Shown: positions 1-5,164 of the stretch, piece after piece | Layout: each line of letters opens with the position of its first letter | How positions within the stretch are numbered: position 1 is the stretch's first letter | From: Pseudomonadota bacterium | GTDB taxonomy: Bacteria > Pseudomonadota > Gammaproteobacteria > Xanthomonadales > Xanthomonadaceae | NCBI GenBank assembly: GCA_023423675.1 | Contig: JAFAFD010000369.1 | Location: 1-5,164 of the forward strand | DNA: 5,164 bases | Direction of reading: 5' to 3' | The notes under the pieces: generated by a model | Database searches by the model: none | What the model was told of the DNA's origin: nothing | The model's input: the letters and a program-made list of their open reading frames with translations, nothing else | Position numbers and translations under genes: made by a program

Positions 1-55
1 TAACCCGCCCAATTTTCATATTTTTCCCGATTCATGCAATTCGCACGAAACAGGC

Positions 56-72
56 GTATGGTGGGCCCATAC
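56..72. promoter_or_regulatory. Inverted repeat upstream of the antitoxin gene, candidate autoregulatory operator
   Basis: GTATGG (56-61) and CCATAC (67-72) are perfect inverted arms around a 5-base spacer, with the 8-bp palindrome TGGGCCCA (62-69) nested in the middle. The repeat ends 7 bases before the Shine-Dalgarno of the antitoxin gene. Phd/YefM antitoxins commonly repress their own operon by binding palindromes near the promoter, so an operator role is plausible. The arms lack the TGTACA core known for YefM sites, and no convincing sigma70 -10/-35 pair is visible in bases 1-90, so this is inference from position and symmetry only. Confidence 0.3.
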
Positions 73-79
73 CCCCGCT

Positions 80-83
80 GGAG
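80..83 (+). promoter_or_regulatory. Shine-Dalgarno deciding the antitoxin start
   Basis: GGAG lies 7 bases before the ATG at 91. The two other in-frame ATGs upstream (34 and 58) have no purine-rich sequence at a suitable distance, and the residues they would add do not resemble the Phd/YefM fold. This favours 91 as the start. Confidence 0.65.
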
Positions 84-90
84 CTTCGCC

Positions 91-465
91 ATGCTTCACC
101 TCCCCGTCCGCTTCGACCCGATCAACGAGCTGACCCACACCACCGCCTCGTCGGTGAAGGAGCACTGGCGCAAGGTCATGCAGGAGGTCCGCGACCAGCG
201 CATGGTGGTGGTCACCAACCACAACGAGCCGCAGGCGGTCATCGTCTCCATCGAGCAGTACCGCGCCCTGCAGGCCCGGGTCGAGGCACTGGAATCCTCG
301 CTGGAGGAATTGCGCGGGCAGGCCCCGGGCCTGGCCGAACTGCGCGCCGGCTTCGACCAGCGCCTGGCCGTGCTGCAGCAGGCCCAGGCCGGTGACACCG
401 CGCGCGCCCTGCTGCGCCGCCCGGCCCGCCTGAAGGGTCAGGTCAAGGCCGGCACGGGGCACTGA
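91..465 (+). CDS. Phd/YefM-family antitoxin-like protein
   Basis: The predicted protein has 124 residues. Residues about 19-60 follow the Phd/YefM pattern: an amphipathic stretch (SSVKEHWRKVMQEV), a beta strand with the VVVTNHNEPQAVIVS signature where family members typically have a VTRHGKPVAVLVS-like sequence, and then IEQYRAL. In known systems this N-terminal fold dimerises and binds operator DNA, while the C-terminal tail wraps and blocks the toxin. Here the C-terminal half (about 58-98) is rich in L, E, Q and R and could form a helix or coiled coil. It is followed by a basic tail (about 105-119), longer than in many Phd proteins of about 80-90 residues. The stop codon overlaps the start of the zeta-like gene (TGATG, 463-467), which suggests translational coupling and a joint function. 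The start at 91 is chosen for its GGAG site. The family call is good; neutralisation of the downstream protein is inferred from gene order. Confidence 0.8.
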   Translation: MLHLPVRFDPINELTHTTASSVKEHWRKVMQEVRDQRMVVVTNHNEPQAVIVSIEQYRALQARVEALESSLEELRGQAPGLAELRAGFDQRLAVLQQAQAGDTARALLRRPARLKGQVKAGTGH

Positions 466-1097
466 TGTCGCGACCGTTCCTGTATGTCCTTGCCGGCGTC
501 AATGGCGCCGGCAAGAGTTCGGTGGGCGGCCACGTACTGCGCGAGGCCGGGCTGGACTGGTTCAACCCGGATACCTTCGCCCGTGGCCTGCGCGAGCTGT
601 CGGGCCTGTCGCAGGCCGAGGCCAACGGCCAGGCCTGGCAGGAAGGCGTCAACCGCATCCGCGATGCCCTTGAGCAGGGCCACAACCATGCCTTCGAAAC
701 CACCCTGGGCGGCAATTCCATCGCCGCCCTGCTGCATGAAGCCAGCCGCAGCCACGATGTCCTGATGTGGTTCTGCGGCCTGTCCAGCCCCGAGCAGCAC
801 ATCGCGCGGGTGCAGGCGCGGGTGCGCAGCGGTGGCCATCCGATCAACGAAGCCGATATCCGCCGGCGCTGGCCGCTGGCCCAGCAGAACCTGGTGCGGC
901 TGATGCCGGTGCTGGCCCAGCTGCAGGTCTACGACAACAGCGCCGACGCCGCCCCCGGCGAGGCCGTGCCCGACCCACAGCTGCTGCTGCAGATGGAAGA
1001 TGGCCAGGTGCTGTACCCCGAGCCCGACGACCTCGTCCAGCTGGCGGCTACGCCTGCCTGGGCCACCCCGCTGCTGGAAGCCGCCCTCCGCCTGTAA
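465..1097 (+). CDS. Zeta-toxin-like P-loop kinase, putative toxin of a TA pair
   Basis: The 210-residue protein carries a Walker A motif GVNGAGKS at residues 11-18 (K17, S18). NPDTFARGL follows, with D36 where zeta-type kinases have a substrate-site aspartate, then FETTLGG (E78-T80), where zeta toxins have an EGT-type motif. RVQARVRSGGHPINEADIRRRW (split here as RVQARVRSGGH plus PINEADIRRRW) resembles the arginine-rich segment and lid of the short zeta-like proteins grouped as COG4185. YDNSA near residue 154 is also typical. Studied zeta toxins phosphorylate UDP-N-acetylglucosamine and block peptidoglycan synthesis. Whether this shorter relative does so cannot be read from sequence, since classical zeta proteins approach 290 residues. 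The ATG shares a base with the antitoxin stop, with GGGG at 456-459 as a weak ribosome site, so translation probably depends on the upstream gene. The cytoplasm is the expected location, as no signal peptide or membrane segment is visible. A non-toxic small-molecule kinase is the main alternative. Confidence 0.8.
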   Translation: MSRPFLYVLAGVNGAGKSSVGGHVLREAGLDWFNPDTFARGLRELSGLSQAEANGQAWQEGVNRIRDALEQGHNHAFETTLGGNSIAALLHEASRSHDVLMWFCGLSSPEQHIARVQARVRSGGHPINEADIRRRWPLAQQNLVRLMPVLAQLQVYDNSADAAPGEAVPDPQLLLQMEDGQVLYPEPDDLVQLAATPAWATPLLEAALRL

Positions 1098-1102
1098 GCC
1101 AA

Positions 1103-1141
1103 GGGGTCGGATCCCTTTCCAAAGGAATGGGCTCTGACCCC
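1103..1141. repeat. Imperfect palindromic intergenic repeat, possible hairpin
   Basis: GGGGTCGGATCCCTTTCC (1103-1120) and GGAATGGGCTCTGACCCC (1124-1141) are inverted arms that match at 15 of 18 positions, with one further G-U pair possible in RNA, around an AAA loop. It begins 5 bases after the zeta-like stop. From memory, palindromes running from GGGGTC(A/G)GA to its complement around a variable centre recur between genes in Stenotrophomonas. As RNA it would form a strong hairpin that could protect the 3' end of the TA transcript or slow polymerase before bet, but it lacks a downstream U-tract, so it is not called a terminator. Confidence 0.65.
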
Positions 1142-1142
1142 G

Positions 1143-1151
1143 CCCCCCCCC
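1143..1151. repeat. Run of nine C between repeat and bet promoter
   Basis: Nine consecutive C residues follow directly after the palindromic repeat (CG then C9). The tract lies 25 bases upstream of the BetI operator and outside any gene. Homopolymers of this length are prone to replication slippage and to sequencing error, so the exact count may vary between isolates or assemblies. Confidence 0.7.
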
Positions 1152-1176
1152 ATCCATACACCATCTTCACTTTTTA

Positions 1177-1196
1177 TTGATTGAACGTTCAATCAA
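1177..1196. promoter_or_regulatory. BetI operator (perfect 20-bp palindrome)
   Basis: The half-site TTGATTGAAC (1177-1186) is followed at once by its exact reverse complement GTTCAATCAA (1187-1196). The core ATTGAACGTTCAAT closely resembles the known BetI box upstream of bet operons in E. coli and pseudomonads (TTGATTGGACGTTCAAT-type). It lies 51 bases before the betI start and contains the promoter -35 hexamer, so bound BetI would block RNA polymerase. Choline is the known inducer that relaxes BetI repression in studied species. Confidence 0.88.
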
Positions 1197-1209
1197 CAAT
1201 CGCGATAAT
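1181..1209 (+). promoter_or_regulatory. Sigma70-type promoter of betIBA
   Basis: TTGAAC (1181-1186, 4 of 6 to TTGACA) and GATAAT (1204-1209, 5 of 6 to TATAAT) are separated by the optimal 17 bases. Transcription would start near 1216, leaving a 5' leader of about 30 bases before betI. The -35 lies in the centre of the BetI palindrome. TTGATT at 1177-1182 is an alternative -35 with a 21-base spacer and is less likely. Confidence 0.75.
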
Positions 1210-1237
1210 GTCCACCTCGGGCCAACGCCCATGCCCC

Positions 1238-1243
1238 AGGTGA
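1238..1243 (+). promoter_or_regulatory. Shine-Dalgarno deciding the GTG start of betI
   Basis: AGGTGA ends 4 bases before the GTG at 1248. An ATG at 1231 is out of frame with betI. The protein read from the GTG begins [11 protein letters not shown], matching the conserved BetI N-terminus (MPK-G-x-x-IRR), so the rare start codon is well supported. Confidence 0.75.
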
Positions 1244-1247
1244 GACC

Positions 1248-1838
1248 GTGCCGAAGAAAGGCATCGAACCGATCCGCCGCGAGCAGCTGATCCAGGCCAC
1301 CTTCCAGGTGATCCACGATATCGGCCTGGCCGACGCCACCGTGGCGACCATCGCCCGCCAGGCTGGCCTGTCCACCGGCATCGTCGCCCACTACTTCGGC
1401 GACAAGGCCGGCCTGCTCAACGCCGCGATGCGGCAGATCCTCAACGAACTGAAAGACGCCTTCGCCCAGTATCGCGCCAAGGCCGATGCAGACCCGCGGG
1501 CCCAGCTGCGCGCGCTGGTCGATGGCAACTTCGACCAGACCCAGACCAGCGGCCCGGCCATGCGCGTCTGGCTGACCTTCTGGGCGGCGAGCATGCACCA
1601 GCCGGAACTGGCCCGCCTGCAGCGCATCAACGACCAGCGTCTGTATTCCAATCTGGCCCATCAGTTCCACCGCGCGCTGCCGGCCGAACGCGCCCGCGAC
1701 GCCGCCCGCGGCCTGGCCGCGATGATCGACGGCCTGTGGCTGCGCGGCAGTCTGGTCGGCGGCCCGTTCGACACCACCGCCGCCCGCGCGCTGGCCTACG
1801 CCTACATCGACTTCCAGCTGCAGCCCGAGGGCGTATAA
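1248..1838 (+). CDS. betI: HTH-type transcriptional repressor BetI
   Basis: This 196-residue TetR-family regulator is the same size as E. coli BetI (195). The N-terminal DNA-binding domain spans about residues 9-56. Its helix-turn-helix region runs from [11 protein letters not shown] (30-40) into the recognition segment [13 protein letters not shown] (41-53), which is nearly identical to the family pattern STGIISHYFRDK. The C-terminal ligand and dimer domain contains [12 protein letters not shown] (from W108), the aromatic segment conserved in BetI, followed by [14 protein letters not shown]. BetI represses the bet genes and releases DNA in response to choline. The 20-bp palindrome 51 bases upstream is its evident target, so it should control its own operon. 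Translation starts with GTG after AGGTGA, which may keep repressor levels modest. betB follows after 41 bases on the same strand, consistent with one transcript. Confidence 0.96.
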   Translation: MPKKGIEPIRREQLIQATFQVIHDIGLADATVATIARQAGLSTGIVAHYFGDKAGLLNAAMRQILNELKDAFAQYRAKADADPRAQLRALVDGNFDQTQTSGPAMRVWLTFWAASMHQPELARLQRINDQRLYSNLAHQFHRALPAERARDAARGLAAMIDGLWLRGSLVGGPFDTTAARALAYAYIDFQLQPEGV

Positions 1839-1879
1839 GCAGCCTCAAGCCCTTCCCCTTTGTTTCCAGGAGTGCCCCC

Positions 1880-3352
1880 ATGACCGCCCTGCCCGTCCAA
1901 CAGCTCTACATCCACGGCCAACGCGTCGACGCCACCAGCGGCAAGACCTTCCAGTCCATCAACCCGGCCAATGGCAAGGTCCTGGCCGAGGTGCAGATCG
2001 CCAGCCAGGCCGACGTCGAGCGCGCGGTGCAGAGCGCGGCCGAAGGCCAGAAGGTGTGGGCGGCGATGACCGCGATGGAGCGCTCGCGCATCCTGCGCCG
2101 TGCGGTCGACCTCCTGCGCGAACGCAATGATGCGCTGGCCCAGCTGGAAACCCTGGACACCGGCAAGGCGCTGGCCGAAACCACCACGGTGGACATCGTC
2201 ACCGGCGCCGACGTGCTGGAGTACTACGCCGGCCTGGCCACCGCCATCGAAGGCATCCAGCTGCCGCTGCGTGAATCGAGCTTCTTTTACACCCGCCGCG
2301 AACCGCTGGGCGTGGTCGCCGGCATCGGTGCCTGGAACTACCCGATCCAGATCGCGCTGTGGAAGTCGGCGCCTGCACTGGCCGCCGGCAACGCCATGGT
2401 GTTCAAACCCTCCGAAGTAACCCCGCTGACCGCGCTGAAGCTCGCCGAGATCTACAGCGAAGCCGGCGTGCCGGACGGCGTGTTCAACGTGGTGCAGGGC
2501 CCGGGCGGCGAGATCGGCAACTGGCTCACCGAACACCCGGTGATCGAGAAGATTTCCTTCACCGGCGGCGTGGCCACCGGCAAGAAAGTGATGGCCGCCG
2601 CCGCGTCGTCGTCCCTGAAGGAAGTAACCATGGAGCTGGGCGGCAAGTCGCCGCTGGTCATCTGCGATGACGCCGATCTGGACCGCGCCGCCGACATCGC
2701 GGTGATGGCCAACTTCTTCAGCTCCGGCCAGGTCTGCACCAACGGCACCCGCGTGTTCGTGCCGCGCAGCATGCTGGCCGCGTTCGAGGCCGCCGTGGTC
2801 GAGCGGGTCAAACGCATCCGCATCGGCGATCCGCAGGCCGCCGACACCAACTTCGGCCCGATGGTCAGCTTCCCGCACATGCACAACGTGCTGCGCTACA
2901 TCGACAGCGGCAAGGCCGAAGGCGCACGCCTGCTGACCGGCGGCGGCCGTGCCGAGGAAGGCGCGCTGGCCGAGGGCGCCTACGTGCTGCCCACCGTGTT
3001 CTCCGACTGCCGCGATGACATGACCATCGTCCGCGAGGAGATCTTCGGGCCGGTCATGAGCATCCTCGCCTACGACGACGAGGACGAAGCCGTGCGCCGC
3101 GCCAACGACACCACCTTCGGCCTCGCCGCCGGCGTGGTCAGCCGTGACATCAGCCGCGCCCACCGCATCATCCACCGCCTCGAAGCCGGCATCTGCTGGA
3201 TCAACACCTGGGGCGAATCCCCCGCGGAAATGCCGGTCGGCGGCTACAAGCAGTCCGGCGTCGGCCGCGAGAACGGCCTCTCCACGCTGGGCCACTACAC
3301 GCGCATCAAGTCGGTGCAGGTCGAACTGGGCGACTACGCCAGCGTGTTCTGA
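1880..3352 (+). CDS. betB: Betaine aldehyde dehydrogenase BetB
   Basis: This enzyme oxidises betaine aldehyde to glycine betaine with NAD(P)+, the second step of betaine synthesis, in the cytoplasm. The 490-residue length equals that of E. coli and Pseudomonas BetB. The aldehyde dehydrogenase catalytic set is complete: N153 (GAWNYP) for the oxyanion hole, K176 in FKPSE, the cofactor loop FTGGVATGK (G229 and G234), general base E252 in MELGGKSP, nucleophile C286 in [10 protein letters not shown], and E387 in EEIFGP. Betaine-aldehyde-type substrate residues are visible: Y154 and W161 (NYPIQIALW) and the CWINTWGES segment with C439 and W444. C377 and C439 occur at the same numbers as I recall for the P. 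aeruginosa enzyme. The ATG at 1880 has AGGAG at 1868-1872 with 7-base spacing. An in-frame ATG at 1736 would overlap betI and add a non-conserved tail, so it is rejected. No defects are seen. Confidence 0.97.
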   Translation: MTALPVQQLYIHGQRVDATSGKTFQSINPANGKVLAEVQIASQADVERAVQSAAEGQKVWAAMTAMERSRILRRAVDLLRERNDALAQLETLDTGKALAETTTVDIVTGADVLEYYAGLATAIEGIQLPLRESSFFYTRREPLGVVAGIGAWNYPIQIALWKSAPALAAGNAMVFKPSEVTPLTALKLAEIYSEAGVPDGVFNVVQGPGGEIGNWLTEHPVIEKISFTGGVATGKKVMAAAASSSLKEVTMELGGKSPLVICDDADLDRAADIAVMANFFSSGQVCTNGTRVFVPRSMLAAFEAAVVERVKRIRIGDPQAADTNFGPMVSFPHMHNVLRYIDSGKAEGARLLTGGGRAEEGALAEGAYVLPTVFSDCRDDMTIVREEIFGPVMSILAYDDEDEAVRRANDTTFGLAAGVVSRDISRAHRIIHRLEAGICWINTWGESPAEMPVGGYKQSGVGRENGLSTLGHYTRIKSVQVELGDYASVF

Positions 3353-3367
3353 TCAGCGCGCCCTGAA

Positions 3368-3406
3368 CCCGCCGCCCGGCGGGAACGCCGGATCGACATT
3401 CCCGCC
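3368..3406. other. Alternative hairpins in the betB-betA spacer
   Basis: The central segment GGCGGGAA (3378-3385) can pair in two ways. GGCGGG (3378-3383) pairs with CCCGCC at 3368-3373 across a 4-base loop (6 bp). All eight bases pair with TTCCCGCC at 3399-3406 across a 13-base loop (8 bp). The two structures exclude each other. They sit in a 98-base non-coding gap (3353-3450), unusually long for an operon otherwise spaced at 41 bases, 33 bases before the betA ribosome site. A role in mRNA stability or in uneven BetB:BetA output is possible; a decayed repeat is the plainer alternative. Confidence 0.4.
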
Positions 3407-3450
3407 CGGAGAGCTGCGCAACGCGCCTCCCGGCCCGCAGGAGAACCCTC

Positions 3451-5133
3451 ATGAGCACCCACACCGAATACGACTACATCATCATCGGCGCCGGTTCGGC
3501 CGGCAACGTGCTGGCCACCCGCCTCACCGAGGATGCCGACGTCAGCGTGCTGCTGCTGGAAGCCGGTGGCCCGGACTACCGTCTCGACTTCCGCACCCAG
3601 ATGCCGGCGGCACTGGCCTACCCGCTGCAGGGCAAGCGCTACAACTGGGCGTACAAGACCGACCCGGAGCCCTTCATGAACAACCGCCGCATGGATTGCG
3701 GCCGCGGCAAGGGCCTGGGCGGTTCCTCGCTGATCAACGGCATGTGCTACATCCGCGGCAATGCCATGGACTACGACCACTGGGCCAGCATGCCGGGCCT
3801 GGAAGACTGGACCTATCTGGACTGCCTGCCCTACTTCCGCAAGGCCGAGGCCCGCGACATCGGCGCCAACGACTACCACGGCGGCGACGGCCCGCTGCGG
3901 GTGACCACGCCCAAGGCCGGCAACAACGAACTGTTCGCCGCGATGGTCGAAGCCGGCGTGCAGGCCGGCTACCCGCGCACCGACGACCTCAACGGCTACC
4001 AGCAGGAAGGCTTCGGCCCGATGGACCGCACGGTCACGCCGAAGGGCCGCCGCTCCAGCACCGCCCGCGGCTATCTGGACCTGGCCAGGCCGCGCCCGAA
4101 CCTGACCATCGTCACCCACGCCCTCACCGACCGCATCCTGTTCTCGGGCAAGCGCGCGGTGGGCGTGCAGTGGCTGCACAACGACCAGCCGCAGCGCGCC
4201 ACCGCCCGCCGCGAAGTGCTACTGTGTGGCGGCGCCATCGCCTCGCCGCAGATCCTGCAGCGCTCCGGCGTCGGCCCGGCCGATCTGCTGCGCAGCCTGG
4301 ACATCGATGTGGTGCACGACCTGCCCGGCGTCGGCGCCAACCTGCAGGATCACCTGGAAATGTACCTGCAGTACGAGTGCAAGAAGCCGGTGTCGCTGGC
4401 CCCGGCACTGAAGCTGCACAACCAGCCGGCCATCGGCGCCGAATGGCTGTTCCTGGGCACCGGCATCGGCGCCAGCAACCAGTTCGAGGCCGGCGGCTTC
4501 ATCCGCAGCGACGAGGCCTTCGACTGGCCGAACCTGCAGTACCACTTCCTGCCGGTGGCCATCAATTACAACGGCTCCAACCCGATCAAGGCGCACAGCT
4601 TCCAGATGCATGTCGGCTCGATGCGCTCGCCCAGCCGCGGCCGCGTCCACGTCGTGTCCAAGGATCCGCGCGTGCACCCCAGCATCCTGTTCAACTACAT
4701 GTCGCACGAGCAGGACTGGCGCGAGTTCCGCGCGGCCATCCGCATCACCCGCGAGATCTTCGCGCAGCCTGCGCTGGCACCGTACAGCGGCCGCGAGATC
4801 TCGCCCGGCCGCGAGCTGCAGACCGATGCGCAGATCGATGGCTTCGTGCGCGAACACGCCGAGACCGCCTACCACCCCTCGTGCACCAACAAGATGGGCC
4901 ACGCCGATGACCCGATGGCGGTGGTCGATGGCCAGGGCCGCGTGCACGGGCTGGACGGCCTGCGCATCGTCGATGCCTCGATCATGCCGCAGGTGGTCAC
5001 CGGCAACCTCAACGCGCCGACCATCATGATCGCCGAGAAGCTGGCCGACGTGATCCGTGGCCGCACCCCGCTGGCCCGCAGCACCGCGCCCTACTACAAG
5101 GCCAACGGTGCCCCGGCGCGCAGCTGCAGCTGA
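3451..5133 (+). CDS. betA: Oxygen-dependent choline dehydrogenase BetA
   Basis: This FAD flavoprotein of the GMC oxidoreductase family oxidises choline to betaine aldehyde, passing electrons to the respiratory chain; in studied bacteria it is membrane-associated. At 560 residues it matches E. coli BetA (556). The N-terminal Rossmann motif is [11 protein letters not shown] (G13, G15, G18), with E37 in LLLEAGG for FAD ribose binding. GMC signature 1 starts near G86 ([13 protein letters not shown]) and signature 2 covers about 260-274 ([16 protein letters not shown]). The active-site histidine is H475 in [12 protein letters not shown], the BetA/choline oxidase form, and the paired asparagine is most likely N519 in [16 protein letters not shown]. 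No membrane segment is visible, so membrane association would be peripheral. The ATG at 3451 has AGGAG (3439-3443) with 7-base spacing. It is the last bet gene seen; only 31 bases follow and no terminator is visible in them. BetA can also oxidise betaine aldehyde in some species. Confidence 0.97.
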   Translation: MSTHTEYDYIIIGAGSAGNVLATRLTEDADVSVLLLEAGGPDYRLDFRTQMPAALAYPLQGKRYNWAYKTDPEPFMNNRRMDCGRGKGLGGSSLINGMCYIRGNAMDYDHWASMPGLEDWTYLDCLPYFRKAEARDIGANDYHGGDGPLRVTTPKAGNNELFAAMVEAGVQAGYPRTDDLNGYQQEGFGPMDRTVTPKGRRSSTARGYLDLARPRPNLTIVTHALTDRILFSGKRAVGVQWLHNDQPQRATARREVLLCGGAIASPQILQRSGVGPADLLRSLDIDVVHDLPGVGANLQDHLEMYLQYECKKPVSLAPALKLHNQPAIGAEWLFLGTGIGASNQFEAGGFIRSDEAFDWPNLQYHFLPVAINYNGSNPIKAHSFQMHVGSMRSPSRGRVHVVSKDPRVHPSILFNYMSHEQDWREFRAAIRITREIFAQPALAPYSGREISPGRELQTDAQIDGFVREHAETAYHPSCTNKMGHADDPMAVVDGQGRVHGLDGLRIVDASIMPQVVTGNLNAPTIMIAEKLADVIRGRTPLARSTAPYYKANGAPARSCS

Positions 5134-5152
5134 CGTATACGGCCCTCAATCC

Positions 5153-5164
5153 GTCGGGTAGTGC
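5153..5164. repeat. Possible start of a GTAG-type REP (SMAG-like) repeat, cut by the window edge
   Basis: The last bases read GTCGGGTAGTGC, with GTAG at 5158-5161, 20 bases after betA. The SMAG repeats of S. maltophilia are short intergenic palindromes marked by a GTAG tetranucleotide, and GGTAGTGCCGGCC-type beginnings are familiar from that genus. Only the first few bases are present, so the palindrome cannot be confirmed. Confidence 0.35.

Noticed and set aside
34..90. Earlier start codons (34 and 58) for the antitoxin-like gene
   Set aside because: Neither has a Shine-Dalgarno, and the added residues do not fit the family; the ATG at 91 has GGAG at the right distance.
1..90. Sigma70 promoter for the TA pair
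   Set aside because: Candidates such as TATGGT at 57-62 have no acceptable -35 at 15-19 bases; the promoter may lie left of the window.
1103..1141. Rho-independent terminator after the zeta-like gene
   Set aside because: The hairpin is strong, but a C-run rather than a T-run follows, so intrinsic termination is not supported.
438..1157. Antisense open frame (239 codons) opposite the zeta-like gene
   Set aside because: No domain is recognisable, and the opposing + frame has Walker A and other zeta-like motifs with a coupled start.
1736..1879. N-terminal extension of BetB from an ATG at 1736
   Set aside because: It would overlap the 3' end of betI, adds an arginine-rich non-conserved tail, and lacks the AGGAG site present before the ATG at 1880.
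1802..3295. Long antisense open frame (497 codons) opposite betB
   Set aside because: It is a shadow of a high-GC gene: the frame is rich in A, G, H, D and V repeats with no recognisable domain, and betB on the + strand has complete catalytic motifs.
3144..4910. Long + strand open frame (588 codons) overlapping betB and betA in another frame
   Set aside because: Composition is dominated by R, P, A and G with no motif, and it covers two well-identified genes; this is a codon-bias artefact.
5134..5141. 8-bp palindrome CGTATACG just after the betA stop
   Set aside because: It is too short, with no loop, and has nothing to support a regulatory or terminator role.

Overview
The window is high-GC, densely coding DNA that looks like chromosome from Stenotrophomonas (S. 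maltophilia group, Xanthomonadaceae). This rests on the strong G/C preference at third codon positions, on a palindromic intergenic repeat (1103-1141) of a type I recall from Stenotrophomonas genomes, and on a GTAG-type repeat start (GGGTAGTGC) at the right edge. The genus assignment is inference; no database search was possible. All five genes lie on the + strand.

Left part (1-1097): a two-gene module. A Phd/YefM-type antitoxin-like gene (91-465) overlaps by one base (TGATG) a zeta-toxin-like P-loop kinase gene (465-1097). This looks like a type II toxin-antitoxin pair in which a zeta-like protein is partnered by a Phd-like rather than an epsilon-like antitoxin. A short inverted repeat (56-72) just upstream of the antitoxin start is a candidate operator.

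Middle spacer (1098-1247): an imperfect palindromic repeat that can fold as a hairpin, a run of nine C, and then the bet control region. That region has a perfect 20-bp palindrome (1177-1196) matching the known BetI operator type. A sigma70-like promoter (-35 at 1181-1186, -10 at 1204-1209) has its -35 inside the operator.

Right part (1248-5133): the betIBA operon for making the osmoprotectant glycine betaine from choline. BetI is the choline-sensing TetR-family repressor. BetB is betaine aldehyde dehydrogenase (490 residues, with catalytic N153, E252 and C286). BetA is the FAD-containing choline dehydrogenase (560 residues, GMC family). BetA oxidises choline to betaine aldehyde and BetB oxidises that to glycine betaine; BetI should shut the operon off when choline is absent. 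No choline transporter gene is in the window. The 98-base betB-betA gap contains two hairpins that exclude each other.

The bet operon is a well-described system and appears intact. The less ordinary parts are the Phd/zeta pairing, the repeats flanking the operon, and the betB-betA spacer. I see no CRISPR array, RNA gene, transposase or integrase.
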